Assembly: GCA_963969395.1 (NCBI GenBank)
Contig: OZ017805.1
Span: 7,316,001 to 7,380,000 of the forward strand
Reading direction: 5' to 3'
Length of the DNA: 64,000 nucleotides
From: Pseudoscleropodium purum
Lineage: Eukaryota > Streptophyta > Bryopsida > Hypnales > Brachytheciaceae
This document shows, piece by piece, positions 1 through 7,722 of the stretch (positions within the stretch are counted from its first letter, which is position 1; every line of letters begins with the position of its first letter). The position numbers were made by a program, and so were the translations under genes. The notes below the pieces were generated by a model, which was given only the letters and a program-made list of their open reading frames with translations, made no database searches and was not told the DNA's origin.

Positions 1-299
1 ATTTTTAATTTATCAATAGTTATGGAATTTGTATTCTAAAATGAAGTTAAATTTTTCTTTTTGTTACTCAATTTTAAATAATATTGAAGAAGAAATAAAA
101 ACAATAGATTTATAACATTTATTACAACATTACAAATTATTCATGATTGGAATTGACATTTTTAAATTCTATAATTAAATTTTAAAGAACTTTGAACTTT
201 AAATCATAACAATTAATTCCTTGAAGATGTTAATTCTTTAATGAAAAGTTGTAAACAAAATGGAGATAGGTATTAGAAATTATTATTTTTTTAAATTCA

Positions 300-835
300 A
301 GAAAAATTGGAGGTTGTTTTGGCATAATAGAACTTTTTTGAAAACATTTTGAACTAATAAAATTTAGTCATTCAAACAAGCTTTCATCTCCAAAATTCCA
401 TTTGAGTTTTGGAGATTGTACTCAAAAGTTTTGAACAAATTTTAGAGTGAGTACGGGAATTTATTACTTCTGACATTTTTGAACATCTTCTCTGAATTTT
501 ATCCATAACTTTTGATTAGAGGATCAAAACTTCAAATGAATTATTGAAAATAGAAGCTTGTTTAAATTTCCAACTTTTCTTGGTTCAAAATGTTTTCAAA
601 GAAGTTGTTTTACTATGTCAAAACGGCCTTCAAAGTCTACTAAATTTTTAAAAACAAATTCCAACACTTCTCTGAACTTCGGTTATAACTTTTGATTGAA
701 CAATTGAAATCTCAAAGGGATTGTTGGAGATGAAAGTTGGTTCAATTACACAATTTTTACGATTCAAAGTTTTTTGGAAAAAGTTCATTTATTATGCGAA
801 AATTACTTTCAAAGTCTGCTGACTTTAATGAACAC
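300..835. repeat. AT-rich inverted plus tandem repeat
   Basis: The stretch at about 305-425 reappears reverse-complemented at about 525-640; shared blocks include TTGAAAACATTTTGAAC and its complement, and CAAACAAGCTT. A second, direct copy follows with a period near 182 bp: CTTCTCTGAA...ATAACTTTTGATT occurs at about 487 and again at about 670. No coding frame is evident. It looks like a decayed satellite or a hairpin-type repeat; I do not recognise the family. Bases 1-300 are AT-rich and show nothing else. Confidence 0.6.
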
Positions 836-879
836 CAAATTGTATGTGAATACTTAATTTAAAAGAAAACTACACTGTA

Positions 880-1065
880 CAATGAAGATTCCAAAAGATT
901 TTTAAAATGTTCAACAAAGATTTATTGATTTTCTCATTACACTATCCAAATGAACAAAAAAATGTTACCATTAACAAAAAAATGTAAAAACAGACATTGT
1001 AGTATCCAAATCAACAAAAGTATATTGATTTTTTGTTGATTTGGACGTCATTTTCTAGAAGTGTG
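880..1065 (+). mobile_element. CACTA-type right terminus and subterminal repeats
   Basis: The segment ends in TTTTCTAGAAGTG, one base away from the TTTTCTAGTAGTG found at 32204-32216 and from the usual CACTA-superfamily right end. Just inside is a perfect 15-bp hairpin stem, TCCAAATCAACAAAA and its complement (about 1007-1044). The motif GTATCCAAAxCAACAA is shared with the end at 32077-32216. The orientation makes it the right end of an element lying further left, not the left end of the transposase-bearing element that starts near 3000. Homology to CACTA ends is recalled knowledge; element identity is inferred. Confidence 0.5.
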
Positions 1066-1569
1066 TCAAAATCAAAGGGTAGAGTTCTAAGTCACTGCAA
1101 TCTTATTTCTCTTCATAAAGTTGAATTGAAGTATGAATCCATTTAGTAGGCCATGTATAAGAATGGTATGAAGAAATGCAATTGCAATATAAGGAAATTG
1201 ATTTATTCATTTTAGCATCCAATACATGAAGCTTACTCAATGAATACTACAAATATGCAAGTGTACTAAGGGAATTTGTTTTGCATGGACTTGGATGTCT
1301 TTAAATAATAGGTAATTAAATTTTCCTTTCCATGTTTCATATATAATCTTTCAATGAAATCATGCTTTCATGTTTTTAATTAAATTGCCTCTGTACTCAT
1401 TCCATATACTATAAGAAAGTATTCACCTAAGGAAAAACAAAGTACTAATGATTGTTAGAGGTAACGAGGTTGTGAGACAATGCATCTTCTGTACACTATT
1501 TGCATACAAGAGCTGAATAGGTGTAAATGTGCAAGAAGAGTGCACCTTCAATTTGCAGTGGAAGTTTCG

Positions 1570-1773
1570 AAATAAGCTAACATACTTCCTTTCTTGAAGA
1601 GTGATAGATATGAGTGCTTTGTGCCACTTGAGGGCGTGAAGAAGGTAGCCTACGAGAGGGACATGAAGGTGATAAATGCGGCTACTTTTATCGTGGAGTG
1701 GGAAGATCAAACCATTAGAAATGTCATTCGCATGCAGTTGCACCATGATCCTAGTGTATTATTTGTTAATTGA
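1570..1773 (+). pseudogene. unrecognised coding-like fragment
   Basis: One plus frame stays open through about 1591-1770 with protein-like composition (reads [20 protein letters not shown], then [12 protein letters not shown]), then a TGA at 1771. I do not recognise the family. No start codon or promoter can be tied to it, and the frame upstream contains stops. It lies upstream of, and in the same direction as, the CACTA transposase remnant, so it may be a captured gene piece or part of another old element. Confidence 0.3.
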
Positions 1774-2395
1774 AAATTTCCTCATTGACTTCAATACAAG
1801 CTTGTATTGAAGATTCAAATGACAAGTCAGTCATCTCCCATGGATGCATGCTTATAACTTGGCCATCACTTATTTGACGAAGGAGCTAGATCATCTCAAA
1901 GCTATCTTCGAGTAAGAGATAAGCCGCAAGCAAACATAGTATTACAAGATTGATCCATGCAAGCATTTAACAAAATGGCACTGAAGATCTCCAATCCGTT
2001 GGTAAGATGAAGGACTCCTATCAAACCATCTAGTACCACTTTTTTTCAAGATTGTTTGAAATCCCTTTGAACTTATTATGTCAAGTAAATGAAAGGGCAT
2101 TGAGGTGCACCTTGTCTGAATCCTTGAATAGTGATAGCACGTTGTTTACAGTAGGAAATAATTATGTATACCTCTGTGTTTCCATTGCTGTACCTATTTA
2201 AGGACAATATTGTCTTCATTTTAAAAGTCAAGCGATGACACCTACGAGTGCAGTTTGTTGCTAGGCACGGCAATTTGTATGAAATTCTCTATTGTGACAT
2301 AAAAATAAGTTATTGATATTTAGTATTTTCTTCCTTATGATAGAAGTATAGAAGAAAAGTCGTATGTTGCATGTAGTTCATCGCTTCAACATTTT

Positions 2396-2640
2396 TTGTA
2401 TCCTAGTTTCTTCAAAAAAACACCATACTCATTTGCAATAGATAGAGTCAACAGCATGTGTCGCAGATTATGTGCAGCTTATCACATAGAGCACTCCCTA
2501 GCAAATAGGTCGGGCCTAGTTGAACATTTGTATGTATGTACATGGTGGAGAGGTGGTCGTGTGAAGAAAGTGGAGACTTTTGCATGACACCACAATAGGC
2601 ATGGACAAGATCCGTATTTACTATACCTAGTCATGGTAAA
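2396..2640 (+). pseudogene. unrecognised coding-like fragment with one in-frame stop
   Basis: A plus frame of about 63 codons contains MCRRLCAAYHIEHSLANRSG and CTWWRGGRVKKVETFA. A TGA follows at 2585, and the same frame continues sensibly (HHNRHGQDPYLLYLVMV). Composition with Trp, Cys, His and basic residues looks like real decayed protein sequence rather than chance. The family is not recognised. It sits about 400 bp before the CACTA transposase N-terminus in the same orientation, so it could be carried inside that element. Confidence 0.35.
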
Positions 2641-3002
2641 TTCTAATGTCAAGACAATAATTCTTCTTCTTGTGTTTTCTTATGCCACTTTAATTGCACT
2701 TGTAAAGTAAAATTTGAATTATTGCTTCTGTCAATTTAGAATGCTTTTGAAGCATGTAATTTTTGTAAAAGAATTTTTTTTGTTCATATTTCAAGATGCA
2801 CTTGTCTTGCATGTATAGGCTCTAGGAACCTATACTACGCTTGGATATTTCTGACTTTGGAGACTATCCATAAACCTTGCATTACTTATTTTGGATGTGA
2901 TGTTTTCACATAGACAATAGACGGACTACATATATGTAGCCTTTTATGTAGAGGTCGACAATAAAAAGAGATATATCATCAAGAACAATATGACAATAGA
3001 CA

Positions 3003-3317
3003 AGAAGGATTCACGTGGCCGAGGACAACCATAGTCAACGTGGAAAACATGGTGACAAATGCTTTTGGCCACGTAGATGACATTCACAATGACTTTTTTG
3101 ACAACGGAGGCCAAGCACCAATGGACTTCAGTGATATTGAAGGGAGTAAAGAGTCTAATGAAGAGAACTTGGAGTATCTGCTACACGAAGTCACTCAACT
3201 AGTCTTTGAAGGTAGCACTTTGAATTGTCTTTAATGCACAATTGTTACCTTCTCATTGTGCAATCTATACTCTATTTCATAGACATTCATGGATGCATTG
3301 TTGAAATGGATAGCTAG
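3003..3317 (+). pseudogene. CACTA (En/Spm) transposase, N-terminal part, interrupted
   Basis: The frame at 3040-3234 resembles the acidic start of plant TNP2-type transposases: TNAFGHVDD, then PMDFSDIEGSKESNEENLEY, then a LVFEGST segment at the place where TNP2 proteins read (L)YPGxT. A short intron may follow (GTAGCACT near 3211 to TTTCATAG near 3282), after which MDALLKWIAS leads straight to the retrotransposon boundary at 3317. The reading frame resumes at 26312 across the 5-bp target duplication: TGG ATA GCT AGC AAC CTT. So this is the 5' portion of the transposase gene continued at 26307-29875. DNA-transposon identity is from recalled family knowledge; intron borders are guesses. Confidence 0.65.
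3313..3317 (+). repeat. target-site duplication GCTAG, left copy
   Basis: GCTAG directly precedes TGTCGCAGC at 3318 and directly follows GCTGCGACA at 26306 (copy at 26307-26311). Five-base duplications are typical of Ty3/gypsy integration. The pair defines the plus-strand LTR as the primary insertion into the CACTA transposase gene. Confidence 0.85.
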
Positions 3318-3573
3318 TGTCGCAGCTTAAAATTTTGATTTTCTTAGTATGCACCAAAATAGGAACGGAAACTAGCCATTAGGGAACCGGATCCGATTAG
3401 GTGGAGAAGGAAAACTCAAAATTAGCACGGAACGTGAAGTAGTGGGCCTCTTGGATCTAATCCGGTCAGGAGTAACTAACGACGGAAACGGAATGCAACA
3501 CGGATTAGGTCTAGGACCGGATTATGATGGTGAATCGGATTCATGATGACCAAACCGGAAAGGGTCCAGAGAC

Positions 3574-3580
3574 TATATAA
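3574..3580 (+). promoter_or_regulatory. TATA box of older LTR
   Basis: TATATAA lies about 256 bp inside the LTR and about 170 bp before the broken LTR ORF at 3749. It matches in position the CTATAAAAG of the minus-strand LTRs. Confidence 0.55.
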
Positions 3581-3748
3581 GGAGGAGCCTTCACTGTTGC
3601 ACCCCCTTTTAGAAACTCGACCTTGAGCGCGCGCGGTTGCGTTTTCGCGTTTGTGTGCTGTAGGCTTTGATTCCGGTTGAGATCGGAGAGAGAGAACGTG
3701 AGGAACGGGACGTGCGGCTAGGAGAGAGTGACATAGATTGAAGGGGGA

Positions 3749-4303
3749 ATGCCGCCGCTACGTAGGTCTAGACCAGCGAGTCCCTCTAGAGGCGAGGTAA
3801 AGCTCCGGAAAGTCATTCCGGTTATTCCCTCCACAGAGCCGGAAAAGGCTGAACTCATGGATGATCTCAGATCCATGGGTTGCGTAGGGTTTGCCGAGAA
3901 ACCTTGGGGTTTTAGGGAGGAGAGAATGGTCAAGGAACTCCTCGGAAAACTGTCCAACCAGTTTGACAACACCATGAGAGGAACTCCCATCCGCTGGAAC
4001 GAGGGAATGTGGAGAGGTGTTTATGGTTTTCGGGCAGGAGGGTTAGGAATGGCAGACCGGAAGGATGAATTTGTCCGAGGCAAGTTCCAGGGGGCTGTCA
4101 ACCCGAAGGACGGATACGCGGTCGAGGATTGCGTGGATGACCGACACCGTCGGCTTCTGCAGTTCTTGGTTCCGGTCCTTCACCCGGAAAAGCCGACCCA
4201 AGGTGACGATCACCCTTGGCAACACCATTTTCGGTGCCCTAAGTGGTACCCGGAAAGTGGACTAGGCACGGATCATTTCCGATCTCGTGACCCAGCTCGT
4301 TAG
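3749..4303 (+). pseudogene. LTR-borne ORF, frameshifted and truncated
   Basis: This is homologous to the intact LTR ORF of LTR1-3: it opens MPPLRRSRPASP and carries the shared blocks RKVIPVIPSTEPEKAELMDD, SMGCVGFAEKPWGF and NPKDGYAVEDC. Near 4200 one extra base (GACCCAAGG where intact copies read GACCAGGG) shifts the frame, so the conserved VTITLG block is lost. The plus frame then runs into unrelated codons to 4303. The rest of the gene is removed by the array insertion at 4383. It cannot make the full protein. Confidence 0.85.
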
Positions 4304-4738
4304 TAGAGTTGGGAAGAAGAGGGCCAGTCCAGTGTGCCCTTACCTCTTCCACCTCTATCGGGAAAACCAAGTCCTCACCGACTGTCGCAGCACAGGGCAG
4401 GTCAATTCCCCATTATACTCACAAAAATCGCTCTAGAGTATAACTAAGTGACTCTAAAGATCGAACCCACGAGATCCTGTGAAGTATCTAGCTCTATTAA
4501 GCAGTTAAGCTCAGTCAGTATGCCAATCTTACTTTCCGGTCCTAGATCTAGAACCAGAAATACCACCACACCGGAAAACTATAGACCGGATTACTCCTTC
4601 TTCCGGTCCTACTAACTATCCGGTCCGTACAAATACCCAAATCCCAAGATCTCACAACTTCCGATCCTGGAAATCCGTCTTGACCAATCCGGTCGGAATG
4701 GTCATCCTGTACCCGTAATCCTATCCGGTTTGGTTTTG

Positions 4739-4759
4739 CCTCTGTTTCACCATCAGAGG
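4739..4759 (-). other. conserved LTR hairpin CCTCTG...CAGAGG (LTR1)
   Basis: On the minus strand CCTCTGATGGTGAAACAGAGG forms a 6-bp stem with a 9-nt loop. It lies outside the ORF and is also present in LTR2 (13955-13975), LTR3 (23173-23193) and, diverged, in the second LTR family (53205-53225 and 55429-55449). Conservation between families suggests an RNA-level role such as 3'-end formation, packaging or translation; which one is unknown. Confidence 0.5.
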
Positions 4760-5404
4760 GGTCGCCGCTTAATTTTGAGAGTGGTAGGCCCACCACTCCT
4801 TCCGTGACTTATAGTGGCTGAAGACCCACTGTCCTACCTTCTAGACTCCTAAGCTAATCCGGATCCGGTTTGGTCCTTCACAACAACCCAGATAGCAATC
4901 CGGGTCGTAGGTCACACAAAGACCCCACACTCGACCCTCTCGTACTACAACGACCTTGATGCTACTTCCGATCCGTGCGAAGACAAGTGGTTACAAGTGC
5001 ACCCGTCCGTTCCAACATCAACTAAAGTTCTTCCGTTACCCCTACGGGTGGTGAGACCTCACAGGAGATCGGACACTCGACCGGATTTCCCACCCGGGAG
5101 TTCTAGCGCAGCTAAGGAATCCCTCCCTACCCGCCTAGCCTAACAACGGCTTCCTCACCCGGAATCTCAAACTCTAGACGTGCTGAGGAACTAAGTTCAC
5201 TCCCAACTCTTCAGTACCTACTCACATGCACCTTGGATCGGAAAATAAACACCAAGGGGAGAAATCACTTACAAACCAACTCGTACTATCCTAACTCCAC
5301 ATCATACAATCCTGTCGCGCTGGAGAGAGATACACAACGAAGAGAATAGAAAGGTACAAGAAGTTTGCAAAATGAACAACTCCCAATTCCCATCTCAGGA
5401 ACCG

Positions 5405-5413
5405 ATTTATATA
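5405..5413 (-). promoter_or_regulatory. second LTR TATA box (TATA-2, LTR1)
   Basis: TATATAAAT on the minus strand lies about 150 bp downstream of the LTR ORF stop. The same site occurs at 14622-14630 and 23840-23848. In a 5' LTR it would start an RNA about 1.1 kb before gag, which would place the LTR ORF in U3. Function is inferred from sequence and position only. Confidence 0.45.
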
Positions 5414-5564
5414 CAAAGGGTCAAAACCCTAAAAGCACAAAAAGGAGCGGAAAACCCGTGGGGGTCCGCCGCCACCTAAATCTAACTTCCGGTCTAACCT
5501 AATACTGTTGAGCCGGATCCGGATCCGGATCCGCTCCTACTCCTAACTGAAATTCAAATCCTAT

Positions 5565-7223
5565 CTACCCTACAACTCTAGATCCTATCGTCGGGCTTCC
5601 GACCTCCGGGACTAGCTCCTCGAAGACTTCGCTCAAGTTCCGGACCCGTTCCCCCTCCTCAGGATTCGGTCCGGGTGGAGACTCCAAGTCGATGGTAATA
5701 TCCGGTCTCGATCTCGGAGTCCCAGTCCGTGCAGACTTCTTGGACTCAGGAGTCCAATCCTTCCTGTCCTTTGCCATAGTTGCATCCGGAAAGAGGTCCG
5801 GTAGAGAGATGTCCGAAAGGTGAATACTTTTGTCGCACGTCGCTCCCGTCAGCTTCCGGCTGCTCTCCTCGATCCGGTCCGCTGCCTTCCGCCCCTCCAC
5901 CATTGCCGTCTCCACCTGCTCGGCGAAGTCCGCGAGAATCCGGACCATCCGGGAACCGGATAGTTTCTTCTCTTCGTGGATCTTCTCGTCGAAGAGCTTC
6001 GCCTTGGCCGCTGCCGTTCCGGTCTCTCCCAGGACCGCCTTGATCTGCTCGGCCAGCTTCCGAGTCTCCTCCGCCATCTCCCGAGCGGCCGTCATGTCTT
6101 CCTGATAGGCGAAAAGTGTTGCCTTCAGTTTATCTACCTCCTCCTGCAACCGGCGGATCTCGGCTTCCTGCTTCCGGGTCTCTTCCGGATTCGTGATGCA
6201 TTGCGCCACTTGTTCCGCCAAGTTGCTGTCCGGTGCAGCACCCACCAACTTGCCGATTGCCGCAAGCGTCCTGTGCTTGACCTCCCAATCCGCCCTGATG
6301 TTGCAGAGGACGTTGATCAGACCGTTGAACGGATCTTGCATATCCGGATCTCCCCCGGAATTGGTCTTCTCGGCTTCCGGTTTCTCCTCCGGGGCCGGTT
6401 TGTCTTGACCGGGAGGCGTCCCGCGCTTGTGTGGAGGCGTCAGCTTCTGTCGCTTGATCGGCGGCATCGGCTCCTCCTCTTCCTCGCTGGACTCCCGGTC
6501 TGACTCGAAATCGGATTCCGCTTCGTCATCCGTCTCCGACTCCCCATACTTCAGGAGCACTTCCTGCGTCTTCCACGCCTTCTCCTCTATGTTGGTGAGG
6601 ACTTGGTTCTCCCGATAGAGGTGGAAGAGGTAAGGGCACACTAGAGTGGCCCTTTTCTTCCCAACCCTACTAACAAGCTGGGCCACGAGATCGGAAATGA
6701 TCCGTGCCCAGTCCACTTTCCGGGTACCACTGAGGGCACCGAAAATGGTGTTGCCGAGGGTGATCGTCACCCTGGTCGGCTTCTCCGGGTGAAGAACCGG
6801 AACCAGGAATTGCAGGAGCCGACGGTGTCGGTCGTCCAAGCAATCCTCGACCGCGTATCCGTCCTTCGGGTTGACGGCTCCCTTGAACTTCCCTCGGACA
6901 AACTCATCCTTCCGGCTCGCCATTCCCAAACCTCCTGCCCGGAAACCGTAAACCGCTCTCCACATCCCCTCGTTCCAGCTGACGGGAGCTCCCCTCACGG
7001 TGTTGTCAAACTGGTTGGACAACTTTCCGAGGAGCTCCTTGACCATTCTCTCCTCCCTAAAACCCCAAGGTTTCTCGGCAAACCCTACGCAACCCATGGA
7101 TCTGAGATCATCCATGAGTTCAGCCTTTTCCGGCTCTGTGGAGGGAATAACCGGAATGACTTTCCGGAGCTTCACCTCGCCTCCAGAGGGACTCGCTTGC
7201 CTCGACCTACGTAGCTGAGGCAT
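5565..7223 (-). CDS. LTR-borne protein of unknown function (LTR1 copy)
   Basis: This intact 552-codon ORF lies entirely inside the LTR, in gag-pol direction. I chose ATG 7223; an in-frame GTG at 7229 is less likely. Numbered from that GTG, residues 20-230 form a probable globular domain (blocks SMGCVGFAEKPWGF, NPKDGYAVEDC, VTITLGNTIFGAL, CPYLFHLY). Residues 230-254 are an acidic Glu/Asp/Ser run and 257-262 a basic PIKRQK that could be a nuclear signal. Residues 345-460 are a long charged coiled-coil-like segment, and the tail is low-complexity. There is no signal peptide, membrane segment or zinc knuckle. TATA-1 lies about 180 bp upstream. The N-terminal domain is recognisable in decayed form in a second LTR family at 50375 and 58300, so it is an old, maintained gene. 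I do not recognise the family; a structural, regulatory or silencing-related role would be speculation. Confidence 0.8.
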   Translation of the reverse strand: MPQLRRSRQASPSGGEVKLRKVIPVIPSTEPEKAELMDDLRSMGCVGFAEKPWGFREERMVKELLGKLSNQFDNTVRGAPVSWNEGMWRAVYGFRAGGLGMASRKDEFVRGKFKGAVNPKDGYAVEDCLDDRHRRLLQFLVPVLHPEKPTRVTITLGNTIFGALSGTRKVDWARIISDLVAQLVSRVGKKRATLVCPYLFHLYRENQVLTNIEEKAWKTQEVLLKYGESETDDEAESDFESDRESSEEEEEPMPPIKRQKLTPPHKRGTPPGQDKPAPEEKPEAEKTNSGGDPDMQDPFNGLINVLCNIRADWEVKHRTLAAIGKLVGAAPDSNLAEQVAQCITNPEETRKQEAEIRRLQEEVDKLKATLFAYQEDMTAAREMAEETRKLAEQIKAVLGETGTAAAKAKLFDEKIHEEKKLSGSRMVRILADFAEQVETAMVEGRKAADRIEESSRKLTGATCDKSIHLSDISLPDLFPDATMAKDRKDWTPESKKSARTGTPRSRPDITIDLESPPGPNPEEGERVRNLSEVFEELVPEVGSPTIGSRVVG

Positions 7224-7405
7224 TCCCACTCACATCTACCTCACTCTCTCCTAGCCGCACGTCCCGTTCCTCACTTTCTCTCTCCGATCTCAACCGGAAT
7301 CAAAATGAACAGAACGCAAACGCACAGACGCACAAACGACAAAAACTCAACCGCGCACGCTCAAGGTCGAGTTTCTAAAAGGGGGTGCAACAGTGAAAGC
7401 TCCTC

Positions 7406-7414
7406 CTTTTATAG
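7406..7414 (-). promoter_or_regulatory. first LTR TATA box (TATA-1, LTR1)
   Basis: CTATAAAAG on the minus strand lies 272 bp from the LTR 5' end and about 180 bp before the LTR ORF start. Equivalent sites are at 16623-16631 and 25841-25849. It is the likely promoter for the LTR ORF, and possibly for genomic RNA. Confidence 0.6.
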
Positions 7415-7686
7415 TCCCTGGACCCTTTCCGGTTTGTCATCATGAATCCGGGTTACCATCATAATCCGGTTCATCATCATCATCCGGTCCTAGACCTAAT
7501 CCGGGTTACATTCCGTTTCCGTCGTTAGTTACTCCTGACCGGATTAGATCCAAGAAGCCCACTACTTCACGTTCCGTGCTAATTTTGAGTTTTCCTTTCC
7601 CACCTAATCGGATCTGGTTAGCTAATGACTAGTTTCCGTTCCTATTTGGGTGTATACTAAGAAAATCAAAATTCTAAGCTGCGACA

Positions 7687-7699
7687 TTACCCCTTCCTC
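7687..7699 (-). other. polypurine tract, copy A
   Basis: The minus strand reads GAGGAAGGGGTAA immediately before the 3' LTR. This is the expected place and composition for the plus-strand primer of reverse transcription. Pol ends only 24 nt upstream (stop at 7723), so no extra ORF lies between pol and the LTR. Confidence 0.8.
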
Positions 7700-7722
7700 A
7701 TCTGTGAGCGTCCCCGCGAACA

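Larger units (their letters stand above)
3318..4382 (+). mobile_element. older Ty3/gypsy LTR, left fragment (inverted relative to the array)
   Basis: This is the reverse-complement counterpart of the array LTRs: it starts TGTCGCAGC and follows the same sequence inward to a point matching about 6592 of LTR1. There it is cut by the minus-strand LTR1, which starts at 4383. It is visibly more diverged than the three array LTRs. Its other end is at 26122-26306. Between the two pieces about 2.0 kb of LTR (counterpart of 4567-6592) is missing, so it may be a solo LTR that lost sequence, or a full element that lost more. Confidence 0.85.
4383..7686 (-). repeat. LTR1 (3' LTR of copy A)
   Basis: It is 3304 bp with TG...CA ends. 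In element direction it holds TATA-1 (7414-7406), an intact ORF (7223-5565), TATA-2 (5413-5405), a GGATCC-rich stretch near 5513-5535 and a CCTCTG/CAGAGG hairpin (4759-4739). It differs from LTR2 and LTR3 by scattered substitutions: the ORF product differs from LTR2 at 7 residues and from LTR3 at 11. Confidence 0.92.

Noticed and set aside
5780..7218. Plus-strand open frames opposite the LTR ORF (up to 175 codons), repeated in all three LTRs
   Set aside because: They are low-complexity Ser/Arg/Leu shadows of the minus-strand ORF and recur only because the LTRs are near-identical.
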